DNA of 44,970 nt. Origin: Azospirillum humicireducens (GTDB lineage: Bacteria; Pseudomonadota; Alphaproteobacteria; Azospirillales; Azospirillaceae). This document shows, piece by piece, positions 1 to 8,499 of this stretch (positions within the stretch are counted from its first letter, which is position 1; the number at the start of each line of letters is the position of its first letter). The stretch lies in NCBI RefSeq assembly GCF_001639105.2, contig NZ_CP028907.1:478897-523866 (forward strand), read 5' to 3'. The notes under the pieces were generated by a model. The model made no database searches and had not been told where the DNA came from. It saw only the letters and a program-made list of their open reading frames with translations. A program made the position numbers and the translations under genes.

Positions 1-171
1 GTGGTGGTGACGCACGAGATGGGCTTCGCCGCCAACGTCGCCGACAAGGTGGCCTTTCTCGACCATGGCCGCATTGCCGCCTTCGGCACCCCGCGCGAGG
101 TTTTCCATGAATCCAGCGAACCGCGGGTGCAGCAGTTCCTGCAAACCTATCACGAGCGGAACAGTTTCTGA
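1..171 (+). CDS. Polar amino-acid ABC transporter ATPase, C-terminal fragment
   Basis: This is the 3' end of a gene that begins before the window. The readable 56 residues begin VVVTHEMGFA, which is the switch-histidine (H-loop) region of the HisP/GlnQ family of ATPases, and continue through the typical ADKVAFLDHGRI and GTPREVF segments to the end of the nucleotide-binding domain. The protein would power import of an amino acid or related polar solute from the cytoplasmic face. The substrate cannot be told from this fragment, because the permease and binding-protein genes must lie upstream of the window. The family call is firm; the substrate is unknown. Confidence 0.85.
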   Translation: MVVTHEMGFAANVADKVAFLDHGRIAAFGTPREVFHESSEPRVQQFLQTYHERNSF

Positions 172-288
172 CGATCCGCGATCGGACCTGAGACGATGAT
201 CTTGTCGGATCGGGGGCGGATGTGAATAACTGCGGCCCCGGCAGCTCCGACAGGGGAGTTTTCGTCGGACCGAATGGCGGCAGGCGGA

Positions 289-1089
289 ATGAGCGAGCGA
301 TATTACGGCCAGGGCAGCTTCAGCGCCGCGTTGTACGACCTGATCGACGGCGCGCTGTGTCCGGAGAACGAAGCGACATTCTATCGGACACTCGCGATCG
401 GCACCGGAACGCCGATCGTGGATATCGGTGCCGGGACCGGGCGATTGACCTTCGCTCTTGCCGAAGCCGGGCACGAGGTTATTGGTGTCGACCTGTCCTG
501 TGACATGCTCGCGGTTGCCCAGCGCAAGCGTGATGCCGCGGACGAGACGGTGAAGAACCGCACCTCCTTCATACAGGCGGACATTCGCGCCCTCGACCTC
601 GGCCGCCGCACCGATCTTGCGATCGCGCCCTACCGGATCTTCAATTTTCTCCTGACCGACGAGGACAGGAGCCGCTTTCTGGACGGATTGCATCGGCATC
701 TGTCCGATAGAGGCCGGGCGATCATCGATTGTTGGGGGGCGTCCGACAACAGCAGCCGCCTGAGGCCGGCCAATCAGAACCGCAGGATCCTGGTGAACCT
801 GGAGGGAACTCCCTTCAATGTCGCCCGGACCTTCAAGAGCGACAAGGTGGACCAAGTCCGGAAGGTCGCCGAATTCACGGTCGGCTACGAGATATTGGAC
901 AAGGACAACAGGGTTCTGAAAAGCAAGGACGAGGTTCTGGAATTGCGCTGGTGCGCTCCGGACGAAATGCGGTCGCTGTTCGAGCGGCACGGCTTTCGCG
1001 TCCTGTCGGAACTGGGTGGTTTCGATGCGATGCCCGCCACCCTTCCGGGCGACCGTATCTGGGTCGTCGAGCGATCGGATTGCGGTTGA
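289..1089 (+). CDS. Class I SAM-dependent methyltransferase
   Basis: The protein has 266 residues if read from the ATG at 289, which has a purine-rich stretch just upstream; the in-frame ATG at 274 has no well-spaced ribosome site. The N-terminal third carries the SAM-binding Rossmann signature VDIGAGTGRLTFALAEAG followed by the acidic end of strand 2 in VIGVDLSCDML, and then the motif II region around IQADIRALDLG. The middle and C-terminus are beta-rich and look like a substrate cap. The substrate is not recognisable; small-molecule methyltransferases of the Methyltransf_25 type are the closest match. It lies alone, 118 bases after the ABC ATPase and 127 bases before bioM, so it may have its own promoter. 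Confidence 0.75.
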   Translation: MSERYYGQGSFSAALYDLIDGALCPENEATFYRTLAIGTGTPIVDIGAGTGRLTFALAEAGHEVIGVDLSCDMLAVAQRKRDAADETVKNRTSFIQADIRALDLGRRTDLAIAPYRIFNFLLTDEDRSRFLDGLHRHLSDRGRAIIDCWGASDNSSRLRPANQNRRILVNLEGTPFNVARTFKSDKVDQVRKVAEFTVGYEILDKDNRVLKSKDEVLELRWCAPDEMRSLFERHGFRVLSELGGFDAMPATLPGDRIWVVERSDCG

Positions 1090-1216
1090 TCTGTGGCAAG
1101 CGCACTGCTCCGGAGATCCGTGCGCACTTGCTTCCCGCTGGCACCCCGCAAACAAACCCGCTAAGAACCTTTCGCACATGCAACAGAACTGCAACGCGAA
1201 AGCCCTGCGCCCGTCG

Positions 1217-1891
1217 ATGATCGAACTCCGGTCCGTCAGCCACGCCTATGGCGACCGTCCCGTCCTGCACGACCTGTCGCTGCGGCTGACAGAGCGGCGC
1301 ATCGCCATTCTCGGCGGAAACGGGTCGGGGAAGAGCACGCTGGCGCGGCTGTTGAACGGGTTGATCCTGCCGACCGCCGGCAGCGTTACGGTGGATGGGC
1401 TGGACACGCGGACCGATGGCCGCGCAGTGCGCCAGCGGGTCGGCTTCGTCTTCCAGAATCCCGACACCCAGATCGTCTACCCGACGGTCGAGGAGGACAT
1501 CGCCTTCGGGCTGAAAGCGCGCAAGCTGCCGAAGGACGAAATCGTCCGCCGCGTTGCCGGAGCGCTGGAGCGCTACGGCCTCGACCGCTACCGGCACCAG
1601 CCGGCCCACCAGATGAGCGGCGGCGAGAAACAGCTGCTGGCCATCGCCGGGGTGCTGGTGCTGGAGCCGGCCTATGTCGTCTTCGACGAGCCGACGACGC
1701 TGCTCGACCTTCGCAACCGCCGCAAGGTGATCGAGTTGCTGCGCGGACTGCCGCAATCGGTGATTGTCGTCACCCACGACCTGGACATGGTGAAGGACTT
1801 CGACCGGGCGCTGGTGCTGGAGGATGGCCGTATCGTCGCCGACGGCCCGCCGGCCGAAACCGTGCCGGCCTATATCGAGCGGCTCGGCTGA
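1217..1891 (+). CDS. bioM: Biotin ECF transporter ATPase BioM
   Basis: This 224-residue cytoplasmic ATPase energises biotin uptake together with BioN and BioY. All ABC landmarks are present: Walker A GGNGSGKST at residues 33-41, Q-loop Q80, signature SGGEKQ near 134-139, Walker B VVFDEP near 154-159 and switch H187. It lacks the C-terminal extension of CbiO-type ATPases and fits the short BioM form. The start at 1217 begins directly with the first beta strand (MIELRSVSHAYG); an in-frame ATG at 1178 would add 13 residues without family support. Neither has a good Shine-Dalgarno. The stop overlaps the bioN start by one base, so the two are translationally coupled. No BirA- or BioR-type operator is visible upstream. 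Confidence 0.9.
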   Translation: MIELRSVSHAYGDRPVLHDLSLRLTERRIAILGGNGSGKSTLARLLNGLILPTAGSVTVDGLDTRTDGRAVRQRVGFVFQNPDTQIVYPTVEEDIAFGLKARKLPKDEIVRRVAGALERYGLDRYRHQPAHQMSGGEKQLLAIAGVLVLEPAYVVFDEPTTLLDLRNRRKVIELLRGLPQSVIVVTHDLDMVKDFDRALVLEDGRIVADGPPAETVPAYIERLG

Positions 1892-2538
1892 TGCTGGGGC
1901 TCTACCTGCATCGGGAGTCGGTCATCCACCGCCTGCCGGCGGGGGCGAAGCTGGGCGGTCTGTTGCTGGTGACCGCCGTCGTGCTGACATTGCCCGGTGC
2001 CTGGGGGGCAGCGGCCGCCGGACTGACCGGAGCCGCGGTTCTTGCCGCGGCGAGGCTTCCGGCTGGCCGGGTCCTGGCTGATCTGCGGGCGCCGGTGGTC
2101 ATGCTGACCCTGCTGTTCGGCGTTCAGGCCCTTCTGGCTGGCGGCGGTTGGGAGGAGACGGCGGTCGCCATCGCCCGCTTCGCCGCCCTGATCCTGCTGG
2201 CGACCCTGGTCACGCTGACAACCCGCGTCACGGACATGGTCGATCTGTTCGAGCGTCTGTTCGGCCTGCTGCGCCCGGTCGGGGTCAACCCGGCCAAATT
2301 GGCGCTGATGCTGGCGCTGACCATCCGCTTCATCCCCCTGCTGGGCGAGCAGGTGCGCGAGGTGCGGATGGCACAGCGCGCCCGCGGCGTCGAGCGCAAC
2401 ATAGCCGCCCTGTTCGTTCCGCTGCTGGTCAAGATCCTCACCATGGCCGATGATCTGACCGCCGCTTTGGAAGCACGCGGCTACGATCCGGCGGACTCCG
2501 GTTCACAAGCCACGACGAACACCAGCACCCAACGATAA
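1891..2538 (+). CDS. bioN: Biotin ECF transporter transmembrane protein BioN
   Basis: This 215-residue integral membrane protein is the T component of the energy-coupling-factor transporter. It has several hydrophobic segments between residues 20 and 125 and, in the C-terminal half, the two Ala-Arg-Gly coupling motifs of the family (AQRARGVERN and ALEARGYDPA) that contact the ATPase. The length is typical for BioN-type CbiQ proteins. Its ATG overlaps the bioM stop, and bioY follows after 27 bases, giving the order M-N-Y. The assignment to biotin rather than cobalt or nickel rests on the adjacent bioY. Confidence 0.9.
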   Translation: MLGLYLHRESVIHRLPAGAKLGGLLLVTAVVLTLPGAWGAAAAGLTGAAVLAAARLPAGRVLADLRAPVVMLTLLFGVQALLAGGGWEETAVAIARFAALILLATLVTLTTRVTDMVDLFERLFGLLRPVGVNPAKLALMLALTIRFIPLLGEQVREVRMAQRARGVERNIAALFVPLLVKILTMADDLTAALEARGYDPADSGSQATTNTSTQR

Positions 2539-2565
2539 CGCCACCAGCCGAAGGAAGCGTCTGCA

Positions 2566-3114
2566 ATGCTGTCCACCCGCGACCTCGTCCTCTGCGCCCT
2601 GTTCGCCGCTCTGCTGGGCGGCCTCGGCATGGCGCCGCCGATCCCGCTCGGCTTCCTGCCGGTGCCGGTCACCGCCCAGACGCTGGGCGTCATGCTGGCC
2701 GGCACCATCCTGGGCGCCAAGCGCGGCGGCATCGCCGCCCTGCTGTTCGTGCTGCTGGTGGCCGCAGGTCTGCCGCTGTTGGCGGGCGGGCGCGGAGGCA
2801 TCGGCGTGCTGCTGGGGCCGACCGGCGGCTTCGTGCTGTCCTGGCCTGTCGCCGCCTTCGTCACCGGCTGGCTGGCGGAGCGCTTCGCCACCAACGCCAA
2901 TCCGATCCGGCTGTTCGCCGTCAGCGTCCTCGGCGGGATCCTGGTCGTCTATGCCGGCGGCATTCCCTGGCTGTGGCTGGTCGCCGGGCTGCCGATCGAG
3001 AAGGCAGTCTTCGGCTCTCTGGCCTTCGTGCCGGGCGATCTGATCAAGGCTGGTATCGCCGCCGTCGCCGCGGCCGGCGTCCGCCGTGCCGGTATCCTGC
3101 CGATCCATGCCTGA
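2566..3114 (+). CDS. bioY: Biotin transporter substrate-binding subunit BioY
   Basis: BioY is the membrane-embedded biotin-binding S component. The 182-residue protein starts MLSTRDLVLCALFAALLGGLG and has about six hydrophobic segments. The family hallmarks are present: PVPVTAQTLGVMLAG after the first helix, a GGRGGIGVLLGPTGGFVLSWP segment around residues 86-105, and a C-terminal FVPGDLIKAGIAA helix. A ribosome site (AAGGA) lies about ten bases before the ATG. Its stop overlaps the start of the acyl-CoA ligase gene by eight bases. The BioY call is what defines the specificity of the neighbouring ECF genes. Confidence 0.93.
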   Translation: MLSTRDLVLCALFAALLGGLGMAPPIPLGFLPVPVTAQTLGVMLAGTILGAKRGGIAALLFVLLVAAGLPLLAGGRGGIGVLLGPTGGFVLSWPVAAFVTGWLAERFATNANPIRLFAVSVLGGILVVYAGGIPWLWLVAGLPIEKAVFGSLAFVPGDLIKAGIAAVAAAGVRRAGILPIHA

Positions 3115-4606
3115 GAGAATGGCTCCTGATCGACCGTCCTTGAGCGTCGGTTATCGTGGGGCGGACAACCTCGCCCGCCCCTTCGCGCTGGCGGCCCGGC
3201 TCACCCCCGACCATCCTGCCCTGCTGTTGGACGGCGTGGCCGTGTCCTACGCCTCCCTGCTCGATCAGGTGCGGCGGACCGGCGCCGGTGTGTCCGTCCT
3301 GCGCCGGGACGGAGAGCCGCCGCGCGTGGCGCTCAGCCTCGGCAACCGGGCGGAACTGCCGGCGCTGTTCCTCGGCATCGTCGCGGCCGGCGGCATCGTC
3401 GGGCTGTTCGACCCGAAATGGAGCACGGCGCAGATCACCGCCGCGCTCGACACCTTCCGTCCCGACCTGCACCTGACAACGGAGACGGCCGCCGCCTGGA
3501 TGGCCGCACAGCCGGCGGGCTGGTCCATTCCGGCGGTCGACCCGAAGACTCCCTTCCTGGTCGGCTTCACCTCCGGCACAACCGGGCGACCCAAGGCCTT
3601 CATCCGCAACCAGGGCTCCTGGCTGGCGACGCTGGAGGCGAGCCGTGTGGAGTTCGGCATCGGACAGGACGATGTCGTGCTGGTGCCGGGGCCGCTGGTC
3701 CATGGCCTGGGGCTCTACGGCGCGGTGGAAGGGCTGTCCGCCGGCGCCACGATCCGGGTGCAGCCGAAATTCGACGCCGCCGACGCGGCCAGACAGTTGG
3801 TGGAGTCCGGTGTCACCACGCTGGTGCTGGTGCCGACGATGCTGGTCGGCATCCTCGATGCGGCGGCACGCGACGGCCGCCGCTTCCCCGCCCTGCGCCG
3901 GGTGGTCTGCTCCGGCGCCAAGCTGGCGCCCGCGGTGCATGAGCGGCTGGCCGCATTCTGCCCCGATGCGGCGGTGCTGGAGTATTACGGTGCGTCGGAG
4001 TTGAGCTTCGTCAGTCTGCGTTCTTCGCTGGAAGGCGCCCCCGCGGACAGTGTCGGCCGCCCCTTCCATGGGGTGGAACTGTGCCTGCGCGACGACGACG
4101 GCACCCCGGTCGAGCGCGGCCGGCCCGGCACCGTCTGGGTGCGCAGCGCGATGCTGAGCGACGGCTATCTCGGTCCCACCGACGACGCCGGCTACCGCGA
4201 GCGGGATGGCTGGGGCACGGTGGGCGATTACGGCTGGATCGACAAGGACGGGTGGCTGCGGCTGGCCGGACGGGCCGGCGACATGGTCATCACCGGGGGG
4301 CTGAACGTCTATCCGGCAGAGGTCGAAGCAGCGTTGCGCGCCCATCCTGCGGTGGCGGAGGCGGTGGTGTTCGGCCTTTCCGATCCCTATTGGGGCGACA
4401 CCCTGTCCGCGGTGATCTGGTGGCGCGGAGCCGGGCGCGCTTCACTGGCGGAGCTTCGCGGCTGGTGCCAGGAGCGGCTGGAGGCCTACAAGGCGCCGCG
4501 GCGTGTCTTCGCGGCCGCCGATATGCCCCTGACCGGCAGCGGCAAGATCGCCCGCGGCGATGTGCGTGAGCGGGCGAAGGGCGGTGGCTTGGAGGTGGTG
4601 GAGTGA
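3107..4606 (+). CDS. AMP-forming acyl-CoA ligase (YhfT-like)
   Basis: This 499-residue enzyme belongs to the adenylate-forming (ANL) superfamily and should activate a carboxylic acid to its acyl-AMP and then its CoA thioester. It shows the P-loop-like motif TSGTTGRPK near residue 155, the YYGASE motif, the GDYGWID and RAGDMVITGG motifs around the hinge, and a C-terminal SGKIAR segment carrying the catalytic lysine. I start it at the ATG at 3107, inside the bioY stop, because it fits an overlapping operon; a GTG at 3086 and an ATG at 3119 are alternatives. Established context: in Bacillus subtilis a biotin transporter, a ligase (YhfT) and a thiolase (YhfS) form the BirA-regulated yhfUTS operon, and this gene holds the YhfT position. 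The substrate is unproven; a biotin vitamer or pimelate-like acid is an inference. Confidence 0.85.
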   Translation: MPERMAPDRPSLSVGYRGADNLARPFALAARLTPDHPALLLDGVAVSYASLLDQVRRTGAGVSVLRRDGEPPRVALSLGNRAELPALFLGIVAAGGIVGLFDPKWSTAQITAALDTFRPDLHLTTETAAAWMAAQPAGWSIPAVDPKTPFLVGFTSGTTGRPKAFIRNQGSWLATLEASRVEFGIGQDDVVLVPGPLVHGLGLYGAVEGLSAGATIRVQPKFDAADAARQLVESGVTTLVLVPTMLVGILDAAARDGRRFPALRRVVCSGAKLAPAVHERLAAFCPDAAVLEYYGASELSFVSLRSSLEGAPADSVGRPFHGVELCLRDDDGTPVERGRPGTVWVRSAMLSDGYLGPTDDAGYRERDGWGTVGDYGWIDKDGWLRLAGRAGDMVITGGLNVYPAEVEAALRAHPAVAEAVVFGLSDPYWGDTLSAVIWWRGAGRASLAELRGWCQERLEAYKAPRRVFAAADMPLTGSGKIARGDVRERAKGGGLEVVE

Positions 4607-5772
4607 ACAACCGTCCCATCATCGTCGCCGCGCGCCGGACTCCGGTCGGCCGCATCGGCGGCGCCCTGCGTGAGTTTGCGGTCGAGGACCTCGCCGCACC
4701 GGTCATCCGGGCGGTTCTGGCCGATGCCGGCATCGATCCGACCGAGGTGGATGAGGTGCTGCTGGGCAACGCGGTCGGACCCGGCGGCAATGTCGCGCGG
4801 CTGGCGGCGCTGGCGGCCGGGCTGCCGGTGTCCGTGCCGGGCGTCACGGTGGACCGGCAGTGCGGGTCCGGGCTGGAGGCGGTCAACCTCGCCGCCCGGC
4901 TGGTGCAGTCCGGCGCCTGCGACGTCGTGCTGGCCGGCGGGGTGGAAAGCACCAGCACGGCCCCCTGGCGCGTCGCCAAGCCGTCCAGCCTCTACCGCAG
5001 CCCGGCCTTCTACGACCGCGCCCGCTTCGCCCCCGACGAGATCGGCGACCCGTCGATGATCGAGGCGGCGGAGAATGTCGCCCTGGCATACGGGATCGAC
5101 CGGGCCCGGCAGGACCGCTACGCCCTGGACAGCCACCGCAAGGCGGTCGCCGCCCAGGCCGCCGGACGGTTCGACCGCGAGATCGTGCCGCTCACCCTGC
5201 GCGACGGCCGCCTCATCGTCCGCGACGAGTGCCCGCGCGCGGATACCAGCCTCGAAAAGCTGGCGGCACTGCGCCCCATCCTGCGGCCGGACGGCACCGT
5301 GACCGCCGGCAACGCCTGTCCGGTCAACGACGGCGCCGCCGTGGTGGCGGTGGTGTCGGAGCGGAAGTTCCGCGAACTCGGCCTGACCCATGGGCTGGCG
5401 GTGGTGGACAGCACAGCGTCCGGCGTGGATCCGAACCTGCTCGGCACCGGCCCGATTCCGGCGGTGAACAGGCTGCTGGCCCGCAACCCCGGCCTGTCGG
5501 TTGCCGACGTCGACCTGATCGAATTCAACGAGGCCTTCGCCTCCCAGGTGCTGGCCAGTCTCGACGCGTTGGGCATCGATCCGTCCCGTGTGTCGGTCGG
5601 CGGCGGCGCGCTGGCGCTCGGCCATCCCTTTGGCGCGTCGGGTGCCATCCTGGTGACGCGGCTCTTCACCGAGTTGCTGTTCCCTGCGGTGGGCATGTCG
5701 CCCCGTCGGGGGCTCGCCACGCTCGGCATCGGCGGCGGGCTGGGGCTCGCCACACTTCTGGAGCCAGTCTGA
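4603..5772 (+). CDS. Thiolase-family protein (YhfS-like acetyl-CoA acyltransferase)
   Basis: This 389-residue thiolase-fold protein starts at a GTG that overlaps the ligase stop by four bases. The acylation cysteine is present (DRQCGSG, C87), as are the NEAF loop and the active-site histidine in GHPFGASGA (H341). The second catalytic cysteine normally found as CxGGG near the C-terminus is missing: here the segment reads LGIGGGLG, with Gly375 in the cysteine position. An extra cysteine, C239, occurs in the NACPVNDGAA loop, where thiolases usually have serine. The gene is the YhfS counterpart in the bioMNY-ligase-thiolase run. It is clearly in the thiolase family; whether it makes or breaks C-C bonds, or acts only as an acyltransferase, cannot be told from sequence. 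Confidence 0.87.
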   Translation: MNNRPIIVAARRTPVGRIGGALREFAVEDLAAPVIRAVLADAGIDPTEVDEVLLGNAVGPGGNVARLAALAAGLPVSVPGVTVDRQCGSGLEAVNLAARLVQSGACDVVLAGGVESTSTAPWRVAKPSSLYRSPAFYDRARFAPDEIGDPSMIEAAENVALAYGIDRARQDRYALDSHRKAVAAQAAGRFDREIVPLTLRDGRLIVRDECPRADTSLEKLAALRPILRPDGTVTAGNACPVNDGAAVVAVVSERKFRELGLTHGLAVVDSTASGVDPNLLGTGPIPAVNRLLARNPGLSVADVDLIEFNEAFASQVLASLDALGIDPSRVSVGGGALALGHPFGASGAILVTRLFTELLFPAVGMSPRRGLATLGIGGGLGLATLLEPV

Positions 5773-7008
5773 ATGACCAGCGTGCCTGCGGCCGGAGACA
5801 GCTTCCGGTCCGCCTTCCGCCACCGCGCCTTCGCTCTGTTCTGGTGCGCGCGGGTCTGTTCGATGCTGGCGATCCAGATGCAGGTGGTTGCTGTCGGCTG
5901 GCAGGTCTATGCCATGACCGACAACCCGCTCGACCTCGGTCTGGTCGGGCTGTTCCAGTTCCTGCCCACCCTGGCGCTGGTCCTGGTGGCCGGCCATGTG
6001 GTCGACAACAACGACCGCAAGACGGTGCTGTTCGGCGCCCTGTCCGTCGAAATGGCGGCGGTCGCCGCCCTCTTCCTCCTGACCATGGCGGGCGCACTGT
6101 CCCCCCACGCGATCTTCGCCGTTGTGGCGCTGATCGGCCTCGCCAAATCCTTCGAAGGACCGGCCAACCAGGCGATCCTGTCGGCGACAGTACCGCTGGA
6201 GGATCTGCCGAACGCCGTGGCCTGGCAGTCGTCGGGGGTGCAGGTGGCGCAGATCTCCGGCCCGGCGCTTGGCGGGCTGCTCTACATTGCTGGGCCGGCG
6301 GCGGTCTATGGCGTCAGCACGGCGATGCTGGTGCTGTCGGTCCTGCTGATCGCCGCCTGCCGGCCGCGCCCGGTCACCATGACCAGGCGCGCCATGAGCC
6401 TGTCGAGCATGCTGGCCGGCGCCGCCTTCATCCGCAGCCGGCCGGAGATCCTGGGCGCCATCTCGCTCGACCTGTTCGCCGTGCTGCTGGGCGGGGCGAC
6501 GGCGCTGCTGCCGATCTATGCGCGCGATGTGCTGTTCGTCGGGCCCTGGGGGCTGGGCCTGCTGCGTTCCGCCCCGGCGCTGGGGGCGCTCGCCATGGCG
6601 ATGGTCATCACCCGCTGGGGCGTGAAGCGCCATGCCGGGCGCTGGATGCTGATCGCGGTGGCGGGGTTCGGTGCCGCCACCATCGCCTTCGGCCTGTCGA
6701 CCGATCCGGTGCTGTCCTTCATCGCCCTGCTGGCGGTCGGCGCCACCGATCAGGTCAGCATGTTCGTCCGCCAGACGCTGATCCAGCTCTCCACCCCCGA
6801 CGAGATGCGCGGCCGGGTCGGCGCCGTCACCTCGCTGTTCATCGGCGCGTCCAATCAACTTGGCGAATTCGAATCCGGCAGCGTCGCGGCGATGATCGGT
6901 GCGGTGCCGACAGTGGTGCTGGGCGGTGTAGGCGCGATCGGGTTGGCCGGGCTGTGGGCGGCGATGTTCCCGGCATTGCGGCGGGTGGACCGGCTGCTGG
7001 GGCGGTAG
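5773..7008 (+). CDS. MFS transporter (MFS_3/EntS-like exporter)
   Basis: This 411-residue inner-membrane protein has about twelve hydrophobic segments and the layout of the MFS_3 (enterobactin-exporter-like) group. The N-terminus reads FRHRAFALFWCARVCSMLA, and a motif-A-like GHVVDNNDRKTVL loop follows helix 2 near residue 78. The ATG comes immediately after the thiolase stop, with no gap, so it is almost certainly cotranscribed with the biotin/acyl-CoA genes. Family members usually export small amphipathic molecules; the cargo here is unknown. It closes the operon, since the next gene lies 156 bases away in lower-GC DNA. Confidence 0.85.
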   Translation: MTSVPAAGDSFRSAFRHRAFALFWCARVCSMLAIQMQVVAVGWQVYAMTDNPLDLGLVGLFQFLPTLALVLVAGHVVDNNDRKTVLFGALSVEMAAVAALFLLTMAGALSPHAIFAVVALIGLAKSFEGPANQAILSATVPLEDLPNAVAWQSSGVQVAQISGPALGGLLYIAGPAAVYGVSTAMLVLSVLLIAACRPRPVTMTRRAMSLSSMLAGAAFIRSRPEILGAISLDLFAVLLGGATALLPIYARDVLFVGPWGLGLLRSAPALGALAMAMVITRWGVKRHAGRWMLIAVAGFGAATIAFGLSTDPVLSFIALLAVGATDQVSMFVRQTLIQLSTPDEMRGRVGAVTSLFIGASNQLGEFESGSVAAMIGAVPTVVLGGVGAIGLAGLWAAMFPALRRVDRLLGR

Positions 7009-7164
7009 AGGCGTCCAAATACACGGACTGACATATAGGTTTTCCACCTGGACATTCTCAGATTGCATCGGTAAAGGTTTTATATGATTTCTGCGGACAA
7101 CATCCTCTCGACACCCGAATCGGAGGAGATGGAATCCGTCCGCTGACCCGGATAGGATCACAGA

Positions 7165-8340
7165 ATGACCGTTGTTTCTGCAAATATTGCAATCAATTTG
7201 GCGGGATACGGCGATACAACGGGCATTGTATTTGACAATTACTACCTCACATCTCAAGGTCCGAGTCATATTTCGTTCCGGTACACGTCAAACAACGTTC
7301 CAGTCTTGGATGCCAGTATAACCGGATGGTTCAGCATTTCAGATTACGGGGCTTCCGGAACGATATCATCACTGACGGCGTCTTTGCCGGGTGGCAGGAT
7401 GCTGCTGTCCTTCACCGACATGGATCTGAGATTCTACAGCATTTACAGCCTCGCCAGTTCTCTCAATCAGCAAACAATTCTATCTGGCAACGACCAGATT
7501 TTCGGTTCTTCTTTCGACGACACTCTCTATGGCTATAGCGGCAACGATTATATCGGTGGCGGGAACGGGAACGACCTGATCAGTGGCGGCTATGGGACGG
7601 ACACGCTGGACGGTGGCGACAATACGGATACCGTAATCAGCAACCAATATTACGCAGCGGGCAAACTGATCGCCTATGGCGAGCGGGCAGCAGTTCTTGA
7701 TCGGACCTACGGCTCCGATATTCTGAGCAATGTCGAATATGTCCGCTTTTATGACAGGACGGTTGCCGCATCCAGCGCCGGCAGCTTCGATGCCCTGAGC
7801 TATCTTGCCGCCAATCGGGATCTTGCCGCCGCCTTCGGCATCAATGGTGCGGCGGCATTTTCACATTACGTGCAATTCGGTTATTCCGAGAACCGCTCGA
7901 CGAGTTTCAATGCTGCGGCATATCTCGCTGCCAATCGGGACCTCGCCGCCGCCTTCGGCACCGATACCGGGGCGGCAATGACCCATTACATAACGCACGG
8001 CCGGCTAGAGAACCGCATCACAACGTTCAACTCTATGTCGTACCTCGCGGCCAATCCCGACCTGATCCGGGCATTCGGGGCCGATACGACAGCTGCCGCC
8101 ATGCATTACGCCCGCAATGGCCGGTTGGAAGGGCGGTCGACCAGCTTCAACGCCGCCGCCTATCTGGCGCGGAATCCGGATGTTCAGCGCGCGCTGGGGA
8201 GCAGTGAGCTGGCGGCTGCCACCCATTATGTGACCTTCGGCTTGCGCGAAGGCCGCGCGACCGCTCCGCTAACCACCACCGGCCGGGCAGCGGGATTGAG
8301 CGAAGACACCACCGCTGCCATGATCGCGATGACGTCCTGA
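7165..8340 (+). CDS. RTX-like calcium-binding protein with four 40-residue repeats
   Basis: This 391-residue protein has three parts. Residues 1-105 form a polar, beta-rich region with no signal peptide. Residues 106-158 hold about five glycine-rich nonapeptide repeats (for example GYSGNDYIG and GGNGNDLIS), the calcium-binding beta-roll of RTX proteins. Residues 207-366 are four tandem repeats of exactly 40 residues, each with a Y-L-A-x-N-x-D-L core, a conserved HY pair and an ending like GRxExR. RTX proteins without an N-terminal signal are usually exported by type I secretion, which is inferred here; no type I exporter is in the window. The first half of the gene is markedly less GC-rich than its neighbours, which suggests transfer. 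The ATG has an AGGA site about eight bases upstream. Confidence 0.78.
   Translation: MTVVSANIAINLAGYGDTTGIVFDNYYLTSQGPSHISFRYTSNNVPVLDASITGWFSISDYGASGTISSLTASLPGGRMLLSFTDMDLRFYSIYSLASSLNQQTILSGNDQIFGSSFDDTLYGYSGNDYIGGGNGNDLISGGYGTDTLDGGDNTDTVISNQYYAAGKLIAYGERAAVLDRTYGSDILSNVEYVRFYDRTVAASSAGSFDALSYLAANRDLAAAFGINGAAAFSHYVQFGYSENRSTSFNAAAYLAANRDLAAAFGTDTGAAMTHYITHGRLENRITTFNSMSYLAANPDLIRAFGADTTAAAMHYARNGRLEGRSTSFNAAAYLARNPDVQRALGSSELAAATHYVTFGLREGRATAPLTTTGRAAGLSEDTTAAMIAMTS
7783..8262 (+). repeat. Four tandem 120-bp repeats coding a 40-residue module
   Basis: The array lies inside the RTX-like gene, with units starting at 7783, 7903, 8023 and 8143. Each unit codes for a Ser/Thr-Phe-Asp/Asn start, a YLAxNxDL core, a central alanine-rich stretch, an HY pair and a GRxExR end. 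The spacing is exactly 40 codons although the DNA of the units has diverged, so the phase is under protein-level constraint. Confidence 0.9.
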
Positions 8341-8499
8341 TGGGAAATGTGTGGAAAGGACATCAACTCAGCGAGCCGCGCAAACAATAATCTTTAAAAA
8401 TGCCCACGGGAAAGCTGATTTATCAAATTCTCTCTTACTCGCTTACGAGGCTTCTGAATTAGAAATGGCTGAGAATCTTCAGTTTTATGAGATCGTGCG

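Noticed and set aside
4486..7269. A 927-codon minus-strand frame across the thiolase and MFS genes
   Set aside because: The protein is rich in His, Arg, Gln and Asp with no recognisable domain, and the plus-strand genes have complete family motifs.
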